From Anthoceros angustus (lineage: Eukaryota; Streptophyta; Anthocerotopsida; Anthocerotales; Anthocerotaceae), in the NCBI GenBank assembly GCA_010909165.1, contig MU008167.1, positions 310,001-374,000 on the forward strand: a DNA stretch of 64,000 nucleotides, read 5' to 3'. The notes beneath the pieces are model-generated. The model was given only the letters and a program-made list of their open reading frames with translations. It was not told where the DNA came from and did not search any database. Position 1 is the first letter of the stretch, and the number at the start of each line of letters is the position of its first letter. Positions 1-12,540 of the stretch are shown here, one piece after another. The position numbers and the translations under genes are program-made.

Positions 1-1948
1 TTATCTACGGGTCAGTACCCTTCGAAATCCCGAGTGCTTCCCAAGTTACAAACAGTTTCCTACTCCAAATCTGGCCTTTGACATTCTACCTTCAACTCTC
101 CCCAAATCCCCACCTTGGCTAAATCCGGAACTCTACTTTGTTCTCAACCATTTAGAAGGATTGGAAATCTTTACGCCCCTTGTTGCAATGGAAGTCCCCG
201 CAAATTAAACACGAGAGCATGCATGGCACAACTCCCTCTCTTATGCGTGGTCAACCTTTGACGACCCTTTTTTGCTACTAAAGTCCAAGCCTCCACCTTG
301 GTTCGTACGGTGACTTTGCAAGGTCTTCATCATATCGGCCAGGTATGGATTGGGAACACCAAACTTGGAAATTGGTAACCATCCTTCAGAATGAGTTTAA
401 CATCTCTCGCAGATGCGCCAACAAGCTTGTCGACTGGTTGCCATCTGCTCTGGCCTTTGATCTTCGCCCTTGTTTGGCCTGGCCTGTGGAGATCAAGGTG
501 GGTGCTGGTACATTTCAAACTCCATGTTGTCCCAGGACGGGCCGCCACGTCTGCCAAGAGCCTTAATGTTTTGTGAAGTTCTAGGTGCTCTAGCGCAGGC
601 ATAAGAATTCTTACCAATTTTTGGCCGTCTCAACATGGCCAGCTTCAAGCTACAGGTTTTGTGGCAATCCCTTGCAATTTCTTCCAACCAACAACAGTTC
701 TCATTCAAACTCGATCTGAGGCTGATGGGCGGTCCTCAATGAGTTCAAGGAGTTGCCCCCCCGCGAGAAGTGTACCCTCTTCTGGTGGGAAAGGGTCCCG
801 ACCCAACAGCTGCAGCTTTCCCCGGATCAATGGTGGTGGCCCACAGGAAAGAAGTTGCTGGCTAGCATATCTTCATTCAACTTCTAAACGGTATGTTTGT
901 ACCGGAGGCTTGTTTGCAGACATAGGCTGAAGCAGCGCCTGCGCTTCGCTCCACGTCTTCAATTGAGGCCACCCAGATAGAAACGCGCCTTGGAAATTCT
1001 ATGGAAATCCAAAGCTTCCCAAGTTACAAGCGGTTTATACCAAATCGGCCTTTGACATTCTACCTTCAACTCTCCCAAATCCCCACCTTGGCTAAATCCG
1101 AACTCTACTTTGTTCTCAACCATTTAGAAGGATTGGAAATCTTCGCCTTGTTGCAATGGAAGTCCCATAAATTAAACACGAGCATGCATGGCTCCCTCTC
1201 TTATCGTGGTCAACCTTTGACGACCCTTTTTACTAAAGTCCAAGCCTCCACCTTGGTTCGTACGGTGACTTTGCAAGGTCTTCATCATATCGGCCAGGTA
1301 TGGATTGGGAACACCAAACTTGGAAATTGGTAACCATCCTTCAGAATGAGTTTAACATCTCTCGCAGATGCGCCAACAAGCTTATATTGGTTACCGCTTC
1401 GGCTTCTGATCTTCGCCCTTGTTTGGCTTTGCTGTGGAGATCAAGGTGGTCTTGGTTTCAAACTCCATGTTGTCCCAGGACGGGCCGCCACGTCTGCCAA
1501 GAGCCTTAATGTTTTGTGAAGTTCTAGGTGCTCTAGCGCAGGCATAAGAATTCTTACCAATTTTGGCCGTCTCAACATGGCTGACTTGCTTCAGTTTTGT
1601 GGCAATCCCTTGCAATTTCTTCCAACCAACAACAGTTCTCATTCAAACTCGATCTGAGGCTGATGGGCGGTCCTCAATGAGTTCAAGGAGTTGCCCCCCC
1701 GCGAGAAGTGTACCCTCTTCCGGTGGGAAAGGGTCCCGACCCCAATTTGCAGCTTTCCCGGATCAATGGTGGTGGCCACAGGGAAAGAAGTTGCTGGCTA
1801 GCATATCTTCATTCAACTTCTAAACGGTATGTTTTGTCTGGGAGGCTTGTTTGAGACATAGGCTGGCTTCGCTGGCGCTCCACGTCTTCAATTGAGGCCA
1901 CCCAGATAGAAACGCGCCTTGGAAATTCTATGGAAATCCAAAGCTATC
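1..1948. repeat. Noisy tandem duplication, ~0.96 kb unit
   Basis: The stretch from about 1 to 985 is repeated from about 986 to 1948; for example the segment around 296 recurs around 1251. The left copy carries many extra single bases and short insertions relative to the right copy (around 175-290 versus 1145-1245) but few substitutions. That pattern is typical of uncorrected long-read sequence next to a polished copy, so the duplication is probably an assembly product. Confidence 0.8.
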
Positions 1949-2060
1949 CAGCCTAAAGTTCGCTTCACAGTTAGGGCTATGTGGCAGACCGCTGTGCCGA
2001 ACACCGACAAATGGGATGGTTTCTTGGGAGCGTGTGGGGTAATGGCTTGCTAGTTTTGTC
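1001..2060 (+). mobile_element. Degenerate retroelement-like coding remnant
   Basis: The plus strand reads through several frames as a protein-like stretch (for example 1001-1333, 1300-1509 and 1563-1823) broken by stops and shifts. A part near 1950-2010 reads QPKVRFTVRAMWQTA, which resembles the 'P-K-v-r-f-W' core of the zinc-binding domain that follows reverse transcriptase in plant LINEs. No catalytic reverse transcriptase motif is visible. I infer the tail of a decayed non-LTR element; the family assignment is weak. Confidence 0.35.
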
Positions 2061-2068
2061 TGGCCAGG

Positions 2069-3940
2069 GTGCCGCTCAAATCTCAGCATAATTATGTTCT
2101 TCTTCTATCCCTTCTCAAAGGAAATCTGGAGAATTATGTAAAGGTGGTTGCGCACTTTGTTCCCCAGGCGGGATGTTCAAATTACCCTAGAAATAGCCTT
2201 GTACTGCATGCATCCTCGTCATCGTCGCTCCCTACTCCCTGTGGTCCACCACCCTCTACACATTATGGTGTAATTGGGCTATTGTCACATATGGAGGCAA
2301 GGCAACGTTGTCCTTCCCTGCTCTATTGGCTTCGATTTGGCACCAGGTTTTGACCTCAGGAGAGGCCTTCCAACAGCGTTCGAGATCCAAATTTCGGGCA
2401 AAGCATTAGAAAATGGCAGTCTTTCTCGACCACTCCGGCAGATGGATCTTTCATTGCCCCTGGCTGTAAGGCTGGTTTCTCTTCGTTATTTCCTAATTTT
2501 CAGCCGAGGTTTGCCTTTATCCTACCTTCTCCTCCCCTTGCCTTTGCCTTCACCCCGACCTGTCCGGGGACCGATCGGCCCTCCCCTCCTAGTTCTTATG
2601 GTCGCTTCACTCCATCCTCCTGCACCCCTTCCTCCTGCTTCCTTTACCCAATCCCCTCCACCTCCTTGTTTCCACAACAAAGGGATGGCTTCTCACCTTG
2701 ACCCCAATAGTGCCTTGTCAACGTCCCCTAGATGGACATTGGATTTGGATGTTGACGATCTCACAATGTCCACCTCCGCTTGGGTTGGCAAACGATCTTG
2801 CGACAAGCTTAAGGCCCACGAAGGCTCCAAGCTCCCTCTGACTGCTAACAACCTAGAGGTGGCCTCCCCTTCTCCCATCCAGGTAGCGTAGAAGACTCGC
2901 CCAGTATCCGCTCTGCCTGCCCTCAGATAGCTTCGCCTTCCGCCACCGACCCCGACTCTCTCTTCAGCAAGAAGACATCAAATCCAATACAACAAAGTGA
3001 AGCTGGAGGATGATTCATGGACTACGGCCATGCAGCAACTTCACCAAGCCCTCATCTCAATCTGCACGGCCCCAGGGAATAGGATACATATGACCGTTCT
3101 ACTCTGTGGCCAAACTCCAACGGTGCTGCTATGGTTTCTTCGAGTGCTAATTTTGGAGGAAATGTGGCTTGCAAAAGATGCGCAAGCTAAGTCGCCAAGA
3201 CCCGCTTTCTCACGACTCTCCTTACTCATCGACATCAGGAAGTATATCAGTCAGCTTCTTTGGCACCATTCACCCTCTCCTGATCTACCCGATTTGTCTG
3301 TACTAGGTGACTAGATGACTTTAAGCCCATGCACGGAGACTGATGTGCTTCCCCTCTTCCTAGCCCAACCCCCCATTTGGTCTCCTGTAAAACTTTGGCT
3401 TCAGGTTTTTCCGAAACTCTGTAGGTACCCCAACCCCGCCTTCAACTTTCCAATTTCTTGCAATCCCTTCCGTAAGGGGATGTGGGATGGTTCCAGTCAG
3501 CGCTTCAGCTCTCCATTGCTACCAAATCCGTGATCTTTGAGGGGGCCCTCCCCCTCTATGAGAAAAGTTTAGTGCTTTTGCTTTACCATGAACTCATTGA
3601 CGTAGAACTTATGCTACAGGTTATACTTAGAACCTTTCCTCACTCCCCCTCTTCTAACTTACCGGACTTGAAGCCTAAGCCAGAACCACTCTCACCGCCT
3701 ACCTCCTCCTTCTCCGACCCCTCCCCGCACCCCCTCAGTGCCCCCCCCCTCCCGGATGGCCTATCTTCTCTCATGCACTCCCTCTTGAAGTATGAAGTTG
3801 TGCTCTCCTCTTTGGAAGAGGCCACCGCCTTCAAGAAGGTTGCGATCGACAAAACCTTTTTGTTTAATTATTTCGGCGAGACCCCACACTACCCAAAAAA
3901 AAAATTTAATAACGAAAGATACAGGTCTATGCAAAGATGA
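2069..3940 (+). mobile_element. Proline-rich, gag-like broken ORFs
   Basis: Open stretches at 2274-2891, 2997-3314, 3315-3533 and 3482-3940 lie head to tail on the plus strand and together look like one disrupted protein of several hundred residues. It is rich in proline and serine (2520-2680 and 3640-3770) and lacks recognisable enzyme motifs. A segment near 2420-2500 reads like the 'sGRWifhcPW..gW' stretch seen in ORF1 products of plant LINEs. An A-run follows at 3896-3904. I suggest an ORF1/gag remnant, but an unknown host gene cannot be excluded. Confidence 0.3.
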
Positions 3941-4169
3941 GCTGTATTCCTTCACACCACATAATAATAACAACATAGTGTTACTCCCAGGTAGTTGTGC
4001 CTATTAAATACCACTACGGTAAACAGAATGACGACGATAATAAATGAAACATAAGAGGAGTTTACGGAACCAGGGACATCCAGCACCCTGGGAATGGGGA
4101 CACGACACAGCACGCAACCCAGCGCTCTTCAACAAAACAATGCCGGACGCTAGACTGTAGCAAGGTGCC

Positions 4170-7100
4170 ATGGGGGATACGGGGCCGCTCTTCAACAATA
4201 TACTGCTGGGGGGCCGCTCTGGTCAGGTGTGCTATGGCTACGGTCGTGTTTTTGCTGAAGTTGAGGCGTACCAAATTTATGGCGAATGACTGTGTCTCCA
4301 GCTTTGCCAAACGCAAATTGGATAGCTCTGTAGCCAGTAGGAGGCATCCTGATTCTGATTGTGGACATCGTCACTCACATGAGTCTGTTCGTGAGAAGGT
4401 TGCTCTGTCAGGCAATTGAGGGAGGAATCAGGTCTTTCTCTTAGGGTTTGGCATTTTGTTGTGCGCAGCATCCCGGCCAGCTCAGAATTCACGTGGGTGG
4501 CTTCATATGGAAGAAGCAAGGCGGCGGCAAGGTTGTAGAGGTGTCCAAAGTGGATCTTGCCGGTCTATGGTGGACTCGGATACCCCGAGGGTATCAGCTG
4601 GGTCTGAGGTTGAAGGCAGGCTCAAACGTTAAGTTTAATGGATTTCGGGAGCAGGTAGTTCTCAATTCTATCTTTGGTGACTGCAGAGTGTGCAGAGCCG
4701 AAATGAATTACCCTCTGCTATTGGGTTGTTTGTATTGAAGGAGTATGTATGGTGCAGGATGTTCAGAGCCTCAACGATTTCATGGCATCAAACCTGGATG
4801 TTACCCCTGAGAACAAACAGCTGGCAATTGCTGGGCGCAACTGGGGAGAAGCAAAGCTTGATGGTACTGTTGATCAGCCTCCTGAGTCTTTCTTTTTGTC
4901 TGGATATATAATGTGCTGGTATTAAACTCGTGTAACTGTTGCTGCAGGCAATATGCTCTCTTTCGTTGTGGGTGACAAACATGCGTTTGAGGTCTCCATC
5001 GCTGACGTCTCACAGACACAAATATCAGGGAAAAATGACGTTGTACTGGAGTTTCATGTGGATGACACCACAGGGGCAAATGAGGTAGCAACAGTGTTTT
5101 GCTGTCAAGTTGTCTCATCGCATAGCATGATCCAAGAACGTTCGACACTGACCTCATGGTGTGTCATTCAGAAAGATACGCTTATGGAGATGAGTTTTCA
5201 TGTACCTAACACCAACGCCACTTATGTTGGTGATGAGGAGCGTCCTTCTGCAGAGGTAGGATGCATGGTTCTTGACACGTGTCATCATCGGTGGGTTTGT
5301 TGTGTGTGCTTTGTGGATTTCGGAATCTGACAGTGCAACTCGCTGTAGGTTTTTCATGATAAGATCATGGCAATGGCTGATGTGGGGCCATCAGGTGCAG
5401 AAGCTATTGCTACATTTGAGGAAGTTGGTATTCTAACCCCCAGGTATGGTTCTCTGTGGCTTGTATGGTGGTCAGTTTCCCTGCTGCTGTATTGCTGTCA
5501 TTAATTATTGACTGAGCAGGTTAGTCTGTCACATCTTAGACTGGACTTGAACTATGGCTTAGACTTAACCTGAACAACGGCACTGGCAGGGGAAAGTACA
5601 ATGTGGAGTTCCACATTTCATTTTTGAGACTTCAAGGCGCAAATGACTTCAAGATTCAGTACAGCAGTATAGTCCGTCTGTTTTTGCTGCCGAAGGTACT
5701 GTTGCTGTGCTTGTGTAGAATGGGGAAAGTAATTCAAATCCTCTGAGAGATGACCCCTGAGAAAAGTGTCTATGCATGCTGCTGAATTTCCCTTTTTGGT
5801 ATCTGTGCAAGGTTCTGGTGGTTTCAAAGCTCTTGTTACACCTGCTTTTACTGAACCGATCTGTTTTTATTTGTAACAGTCCACTCAGCCATTTACGTTT
5901 GTGGTTATTACTTTGGATCCTCCAATCAGAAAGGGCCAGACTTTCTATCCTCACATAGTTTTGCAGGTCTGGTCTCCGTTTGATTTTGCTGTGGTTTCCT
6001 ACGTTTCTGTTTGCTACCTAGCATCTTACTTTCAAACCCTGCTGACTTTCAGATGTCATGCTGCTGTAGTTTCCAACGGAAGAAACGACTGAGTGCCCTT
6101 TCCATTTCTGAGGAACTTCTCAACACAAAGTACAAAGATAGCTGCAGTCAAATTACAAGGTTTTAAATTCTTACGTGTGCCAGTGCAGTGTTCCCCTGAA
6201 TATCAGCAGAATAGCTGATGTGCTGTTTCCTTTTTTTCTTTTCTAATCTTGCATCAGGGACAATCGCACGAAGTGTTTACTCAAATACTGCGGGGGCTCT
6301 CTGGCTCAAAAATCAGCCGGCCTGGGAAGTTTCGCAGCAGTCAAGAAGGTTTTTCTGTCCGGGCATCTCTCAAAGCAGAGGAAGGCACTTTGTACCCACT
6401 GGAGAAAAGCTTCTTCTTTTTGCCCAAGCCCCCAACCCTTGTCCTGCATGACGAGGTGCGTCAGGTTGGCATGCATCCTTGTGTGTTTGATATAGGGTCC
6501 ACATTTGGCAGAGCAGCACTGACCCATAAACCACCGTATGGGCAGATTAGTACGTGGGTTTGTTGTGTGTGCTTTGTGGATTTCGGAATCTGACAGTGCA
6601 ACTCGCTGTAGGTTTTTCATGATAAGATCATGGCAATGGCTGATGTGGGGCCATCAGGTGCAGAAGCTATTGCTACATTTGAGGAAGTTGGTATTCTAAC
6701 CCCAGGTATGGTTCTCTGTGGCTTGTATGGTGGTCAGTTTCCTGCTGCTGTATTGCTGTCATTAATTATTGACTGAGCAGGTTAGTCTGTCACATCTTAG
6801 ACTGGACTTGAACTATGGCTTAGACTTAACCTGAACAACGGCACTGGCAGGGGAAAGTACAATGTGGAGTTCCACATTTCATTTTTGAGACTTCAAGGCG
6901 CAAATGACTTCAAGATTCAGTACAGCAGTATAGTCCGTCTGTTTTGCTGCCGAAGGTACTGTTGCTGTGCTTGTGTAGAATGGGGAAAGTAATTCAAATC
7001 CTCTGAGAGATGACCCTGAGAAAGTGTCTATGCATGCTGCTGAATTTCCTTTTGGTATCTGTGCAAGGTTCTGGTGGTTTCAAAGCTCTTGTTACACCTG

Positions 7101-9588
7101 CTTTTACTGAACCGATCTGTTTTTATTTGTAACAGTCCACTCAGCCATTTACGTTTGTGGTTATTACTTTGGATCCTCCAATCAGAAAGGGCCAGACTTT
7201 CTATCCTCACATAGTTTTGCAGGTCTGGTCTCCGTTTGATTTTGCTGTGGTTTCCTACGTTTCTGTTTGCTACCTAGCATCTTACTTTCAAACCCTGCTG
7301 ACTTTCAGATGTCATGCTGCTGTAGTTTCCAACGGAAGAAACGACTGAGTGCCCCCTTTCCATTTCTGAGGAACTTCTCAACACAAAGTACAAAGATAGG
7401 CTGCAGTCAAATTACAAGGTTTTAAATTCTTACGTGTGCCAGTGCAGTGTTCCCCTGAATATCAGCAGAATAGCTGATGTGCTGTTTCCTTTTTTTCTTT
7501 TCTAATCTTGCATCAGGGACAATCGCACGAAGTGTTTACTCAAATACTGCGGGGGCTCTCTGGCTCAAAAATCAGCCGGCCTGGGAAGTTTCGCAGCAGT
7601 CAAGAAGGTTTTTCTGTCCGGGCATCTCTCAAAGCAGAGGAAGGCACTTTGTACCCACTGGAGAAAAGCTTCTTCTTTTTGCCCAAGCCCCCAACCCTTG
7701 TCCTGCATGACGAGGTGCGTCCGGGTTGGCATGCATCCTTGTGTGTTTGATATAGGGTCCACATTTGGCAGAGCAGCACTGACCCATAAACCACCGTATG
7801 GGCAGATTGAGTACGTGGAGTTTGAAAGGCATGGAGCAGCTGGTGCGACTGGCATGTCCTCACATTATTTTGATCTAATTCTTCGTCTAAAGAGCGAGCA
7901 GGAGCATCAGTTTCGCAATATCCAGCGAAATGAGTACCACAATCTGTTTAATTTCATCAGGTCTGACTACACAACTTTGGGTATGAGGGGTTTCTGTGCT
8001 CTTCTGTGGGCATTGTTTGACTCTCTTGTCTGTGTGTCAGCTCCAAAAATCTGAAGATTTTGAATCTGGGAGATGCCCAAGGTACAGGCGGAGTGGTGGC
8101 AGCTCTGGCAAGCTCTGATGATGAAGGGGTAGATCCTCATCTTACTCGAATCCGCAACGCCCAGGAAGCGGGTGATGATGACAGTGACGAAGAGGTAACG
8201 CCCCATTAGAGGGCTTCGGAACTTAATGTGCTTTTTAAATTTAACTTGGGACAGTGGTTCTGGATCTGGTACACGGACGTTCGCTGATTTATTGCCCTTT
8301 CCAGGATGAGGATTTTGTGGCAGAGAAGGATGATTCTGGATCTCCAACGGATGCTTCAGAGGACGAAGGTTCTGATGCCAGTGCTGCGAGTAATAGGGAG
8401 GAGGATGAGGTTACTATGTGTTTTTGTTCGGCCAGCCACTTGCAGACATGCTGAGTTAGGTCTTAATGTCACTGACATTATCACATCTACAGGAGAGGCC
8501 CTCAAAGGTCGAAAAGAAGAAAGAGGGAGCTCCGCGAGCTCCTGGAGCAAAGAGCAAGAGGAAAGCGGAGGATGAGGGAGACAGTGGCAAGAAGAAGAAG
8601 CGAAAGAAGAAGGATCCAAATGCACCTAAGCGGCCGCTGACAAGTTTTATGACGTTCTCCCTGGAACAACGGGAGGTACAGTCTTGCGTGATCCTCCCCT
8701 TCCCTGTTGCAGCGTTACCTGCATTCACAGTGTCTGCTGAACGAGCCTCTGCCGTCATGCACTTAATCGGATGCATTGAAGGATAATGACGCATGGGCTG
8801 TGCTGCAGTAATAGGGAGGAGGATGAGGTTACTATGTGTTTTTGTTCGGCCAGCCACTTGCAGACATGCTGAGTTAGGTCTTAATGTCACTGACATTATC
8901 ACATCTACAGGAGAGGCCCTCAAAGGTCGAAAAGAAGAAAGAGGGAGCTCCGCGAGCTCCTGGAGCAAAGAGCAAGAGGAAAGCGGAGGATGAGGGAGAC
9001 AGTGGCAAGAAGAAGAAGCGAAAGAAGAAGGATCCAAATGCACCTAAGCGGCCGCTGACAAGTTTTATGACGTTCTCCCTGGAACAACGGGAGGTACAGT
9101 CTTGCGTGATCCTCCCCTTCCCTGTTGCAGCGTTACCTGCATTCACAGTGTCTGCTGAACGAGCCTCTGCCGTCATGCACTTAATCGGATGCATTGAAGG
9201 ATAATGACGCATGGGCTGTGCTATGCAGGTTGTCAAAAAAACCACTCCAAGTACTTCCTTCCAAGAGATGGGGAAGATTTTGGGTGACAAATGGAAAAAG
9301 ATGACAGGTATATACATACATAACAGATCAGGGCCTTGGGTTTGCCAGCCACACCTCTCCGTTGGTTCTTGAAAGCTATGTGGCACGTATGCTGTAACGT
9401 GACTCTTGATCGTTAGTTCTCCATGTTTTCATGCAGCTAAAGAGAGGGAGCCTTACGAGGCAAAGGCGAAGCTCGGCAAAGAGCGGTACCAGGCACAAAT
9501 GGCAGCATACAAATCTGCCGGAGGTGCTTCCGCGGCACCAGAAGAAGATGGTGCAGGCACGGATGATGAAGCATCTCGCAGTGATTGA
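4170..9588 (+). CDS. SSRP1: FACT complex subunit SSRP1 (HMG-box histone chaperone)
   Basis: SSRP1 pairs with SPT16 in the FACT complex, which moves H2A-H2B dimers during transcription and replication. Sixteen exons fit GT-AG rules in phase: 4170-4226, 4469-4654, 4758-4863, 4948-5084, 5172-5255, 5349-5443, 5590-5695, then from the right-hand copy of a duplicated block 7136-7222, 7326-7418, 7517-7714, then 7806-7960, 8041-8194, 8305-8409, 8493-8675, 9229-9307, 9437-9588. The product would be about 658 residues, close to plant SSRP1. It has the N-terminal dimerisation region (FNNILLGGR near residue 8; FIWKKQGGG), the structure-specific domain ([17 protein letters not shown]), the middle PH region ([26 protein letters not shown]), an acidic stretch (~460-521), a Lys-rich basic stretch and one HMG box (~562-632, starting DPNAPKRPL). 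Exons 6-10 and exon 14 are present twice, and each copy of the 6-10 block has its own frameshifts. The start is the ATG giving the expected short first exon. Identification is certain; the exact structure depends on whether the duplications are real. Confidence 0.93.
5290..7807. repeat. Tandem duplication of SSRP1 exons 6-10 (~1.26 kb unit)
   Basis: Segment 5290-6550 recurs as 6551-7807, with the junction at the start of an intron. The left copy has intact exons 6 and 7 but a broken exon 9 (6070-6159, bases missing at the CCC run and before CTGCAG). The right copy has exons 6 and 7 each one base short (6612-6705 at a C run, 6851-6955 at a T run) but an intact exon 9. Lesions sit next to the junction on both sides, as expected for two contig ends that overlap but were not merged. 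Confidence 0.9.
8392..9228. repeat. 418-bp tandem duplication of SSRP1 exon 14
   Basis: The bases from about 8392 to 8809 recur from about 8810 to 9228 with no difference I can see inside the unit. The unit carries the whole 183-nt exon coding the Lys-rich linker and first helix of the HMG box (8493-8675 and 8911-9093). Using both would give two half HMG boxes in series, which is unlikely in a working protein. Confidence 0.9.
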
Positions 9589-10275
9589 ACAGTCTGTGTG
9601 CCCGCTTTGCTGCGGAACATGTAAATCCCTCTGCTCCGTTTTCCCCTTGGCAGCAGAAACGCAAATGCTCGTTCCAAGCGGGCAGTGTAGAGACACCCTG
9701 TCCAGGCAATTCATGAGACCTTGTCTGACATGCATAGAAGGAGTAGCAACCTTTGTGGCACAGAGTTCCATGCAGTGGATCTTCCCTGAAGGGAAGACGA
9801 AACAGTCCATTCATGCTTGGAAGGTTTTCCGCCACTTGTCGACCGGGGGGGCGACCCAAGCTTCCAATGTCGCGAAGGGGCAAATATGCCCGAGATTCCA
9901 ATTCGAAATACAAAGGACGCAGCGCGCTGGATAAAAACAGGAGGACGGCCTGGCCTGACCTGCCGTACCTCACGCTCAACGCACGAAGGCTGAAAAGTTG
10001 GTCTGTGAAAAGTAAGGCGTGACAAACTCTTGGCGAGCTGTTCACAGGTTGCCAAAGAGATCGGAGAGTCAAAATTCACGAGAAAAGTGTTTCCCTTTCC
10101 GATAAGGAGGTCCTAGTAACTATGAGTATGTAGTAGGTGGAACTTGGCAGAGTGGCAGGTGGAGAGGACCAACGACAGGGACCTGGAATGAAAGGCACCT
10201 TGGTAATTGCCACTCGACAAAACTTAGGGTCTATCACAAGCCTTAGTACTCCAGCCTGAAATGGTGCAGCTTGAC
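9589..10275. other. Intergenic between convergent SSRP1 and BIO2
   Basis: This spacer holds the 3' flanks of the two convergent genes. Open frames on both strands here (for example minus 9437-10072) show no family features and overlap the last SSRP1 exon. I see no RNA gene or repeat. Confidence 0.6.
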
Positions 10276-12065
10276 CTACATTGCTGCAACCGCCGCACTC
10301 GCAGTGTTTTCTTGAGGTTGCTGCTCAAGCTCTGCATTAGGAGCCATAGGGATCAGGCCGAGAACGTTGAACATGTGCTGGTCGGCCTCTAACTCGTTGT
10401 TCTTCGTGGTAAGAAGCTTGTCCCCAGTGAAGATGGAATTGGCACCAGCCATGAAACACATAGCTTGCTCTGCTTGAGAGAACTTGATGCGCCCAGCAGA
10501 AAGGCGCACCATAGCCTTGGGCATCACAATCCGTGCGGTGGCGATCATGCGCAACATATCCCAGATTTCCACCGGCTGTGAAACCAGAGGAGGTGAATAG
10601 TTGGACAAGAATGAGGCAGCAGGTTAAGCTGGAGATATGGTAAAGACAAATGAGGGGAAGTAACCTGTTGATGTTCAAGAGGTGTGCCTTTCACAGCAAC
10701 TAGCGCATTGATTGGGACACTTTCAGGATGTTGCGGGAGAGTTGCCAGAGTGTGCAGTAGGCCAACACGATCTTCAGCTGCTTCACCCAGTCCCAGGATG
10801 CCCCCTGCAACATAGAACAATGCCCGTGCCTCTGAGCCAAGTGCAACCTGGAGTCTGCCCCACAGATACTTGCCTGAACCTACTCTTCAGCAAACGCTAC
10901 ACCTCAAACTGTCCTGCATTATAAAACTGTGTCACAACTCAGAAAGGCAGTTAACCTCACCAGAACATACGCTGATGCCTGCATCCCTGACGAACTCCAG
11001 AGTCTGTAGGCGCTCATCATAGCTTCTCGTCGAAATGACCTTCGGATAGAACTCTCGGGATGTATCCAGGTTGTGGTTGTAAGCCGTCAATCCAGCACTC
11101 TTCAGCTGCTCAGCCTGCTCCTTTTCCAGCATGCCAAGCGTACAACACACTTCCAGCCCCATTCCCCTGGCCACAGCACGACAAAACGCCAGAGTGAGAC
11201 ACGAAGCAGGCGACCTATCCATCCATGACAGCAACCACACTATCTATCCACCTAATTTCCTTGACATATTGCAAGATTTGATTGAAGTTCGTCTTCCTGC
11301 CAGTCGTGTCCCGCCACGCAGCTCCCATGCAAAACCTCGTGCTACCTGCCTCCTTAGCCTATAGAACGGCGCACCTCAGCAAACCTTCCCGCCAGAAAGA
11401 GAAAAGAAACCTCCTCCAGCAACCAGCAACAAGCAACCTAGACATTCCAAACCAAAGTACCTTCCGGGCAGCATCAATCACAGTGTCTTCACCGAGCATC
11501 TTGGAAGCCTTCACATCCGTCTGATACCGGGAGGACTGCGGACAGTAGGAACAATCTTCCGAGCAACCACCGGTCTTGATCGACAGCAAAGTGCACAGCT
11601 GCACTTCTCTGAATTTCTGTGCATGCCTGTGGACCTGCGCCTGCACCACACCAACAGACTACGCCTCTAAATCGGATATTCCAACATCATTCCCGCAATG
11701 CGCACAGCATCGCTGCAGCATCCACACAACACACTAACCCCATGGAAGATGAGATCAAGCAGAGGCGAATCATACACGGCCTGAATCTCCTCCCGCGTCC
11801 AATCCGTGCGCGGGCCATACCGCACAGCCTGCTCCGCGGCGGCTGCAGCTGCGGACGCTGCAGGTGCCGCGCCCGGACAGGCGTACAAGGCTGCTGAGAA
11901 GCGCGGAGGCCTGGCGGGCGGTGAATTCACAGTCCCCTCGGCTGCTCCAGCTGCAGCAGAATGCGCGACTGTGGAGCAGGAGAGGAAGCGAGCGCGCGCG
12001 GAGCAAAGGCGCGACGCCGACGCCGACGCCGCCACCAACACTGAGCGTTGCAACGCCATAGCCAA
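10276..12065 (-). CDS. BIO2: Biotin synthase, mitochondrial
   Basis: This radical-SAM enzyme inserts sulfur into dethiobiotin to make biotin, in plants inside mitochondria. Six exons on the minus strand join in frame with GT-AG borders: 12065-11739, 11640-11461, 11352-11252, 11166-10961, 10804-10665, 10575-10276, giving 417 residues. The N-terminus ([20 protein letters not shown]) is Ala/Ser/Arg-rich and lacks acids, as a mitochondrial presequence should. The radical-SAM cluster ligands are C135, C139 and C142 in [10 protein letters not shown]. The Cys residues in TRFCMG, EVCCTLG and VCSGG and the Arg in RLSAGR that bind the 2Fe-2S cluster are all present, as are [12 protein letters not shown] and [12 protein letters not shown]. 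The C-terminus ends in a short Gln/Ala-rich tail. No lesion is visible. It is convergent with SSRP1. Confidence 0.96.
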
Positions 12066-12540
12066 AGCTCTGGCACTCTGCGCCTGCCGCCTCTCATGGG
12101 CCTTTCACATGAAAGGCGCCGTTCGCAGTTCACTCCGAAATGAACGGATTAAGCTTATTTTACAGCGAATGGATATTTTATGAATAAAATGCAGAGATGG
12201 GAAGTCCCATCTATCGAGTAATAATTATTGACCTTCTTTCATCCCGTGTTTACTATGTTGCTGTAGCCTTTCCATGGGCCTTTCTATGCAATGTTGCAAC
12301 AAAGATGGTATTGCGTTCCTAAAGCGCCTTCTTGGGTATAGGGCATGCCCGTTACGGAACTGATTACATGCTGGTGATGGGACTGCACGCTTCTGGATGA
12401 TGCTAGCCTAGAAGAACGCCGACAGGGCAGCGTTGTGAAATGCCCTGACAAGCCATAACATCCAAAACTGATTCCAGAAAGCCCTAGCGTGCATCCGAGA
12501 CTGATTCTCAAAAACCTGCCTTACATCTTCCAGTTCACCA
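12066..12540 (-). promoter_or_regulatory. BIO2 5' flank
   Basis: About 0.5 kb upstream of the BIO2 start codon before the base composition drops into the AT-rich island. It must contain the BIO2 5' UTR and core promoter, but I cannot point to a convincing TATA box or other element. Confidence 0.4.

Noticed and set aside
8456-9386. Long minus-strand ORFs of 170-195 codons
   Set aside because: They are antisense to the Lys/Glu-rich SSRP1 exons, and the reading crosses introns; composition is a by-product.
9437-10072. 211-codon minus ORF
   Set aside because: It overlaps the last SSRP1 exon antisense and the 3' flank; no family features.
11806-12183. Plus-strand Ala/Arg-rich ORF
   Set aside because: It is antisense to the GC-rich BIO2 transit peptide exon.
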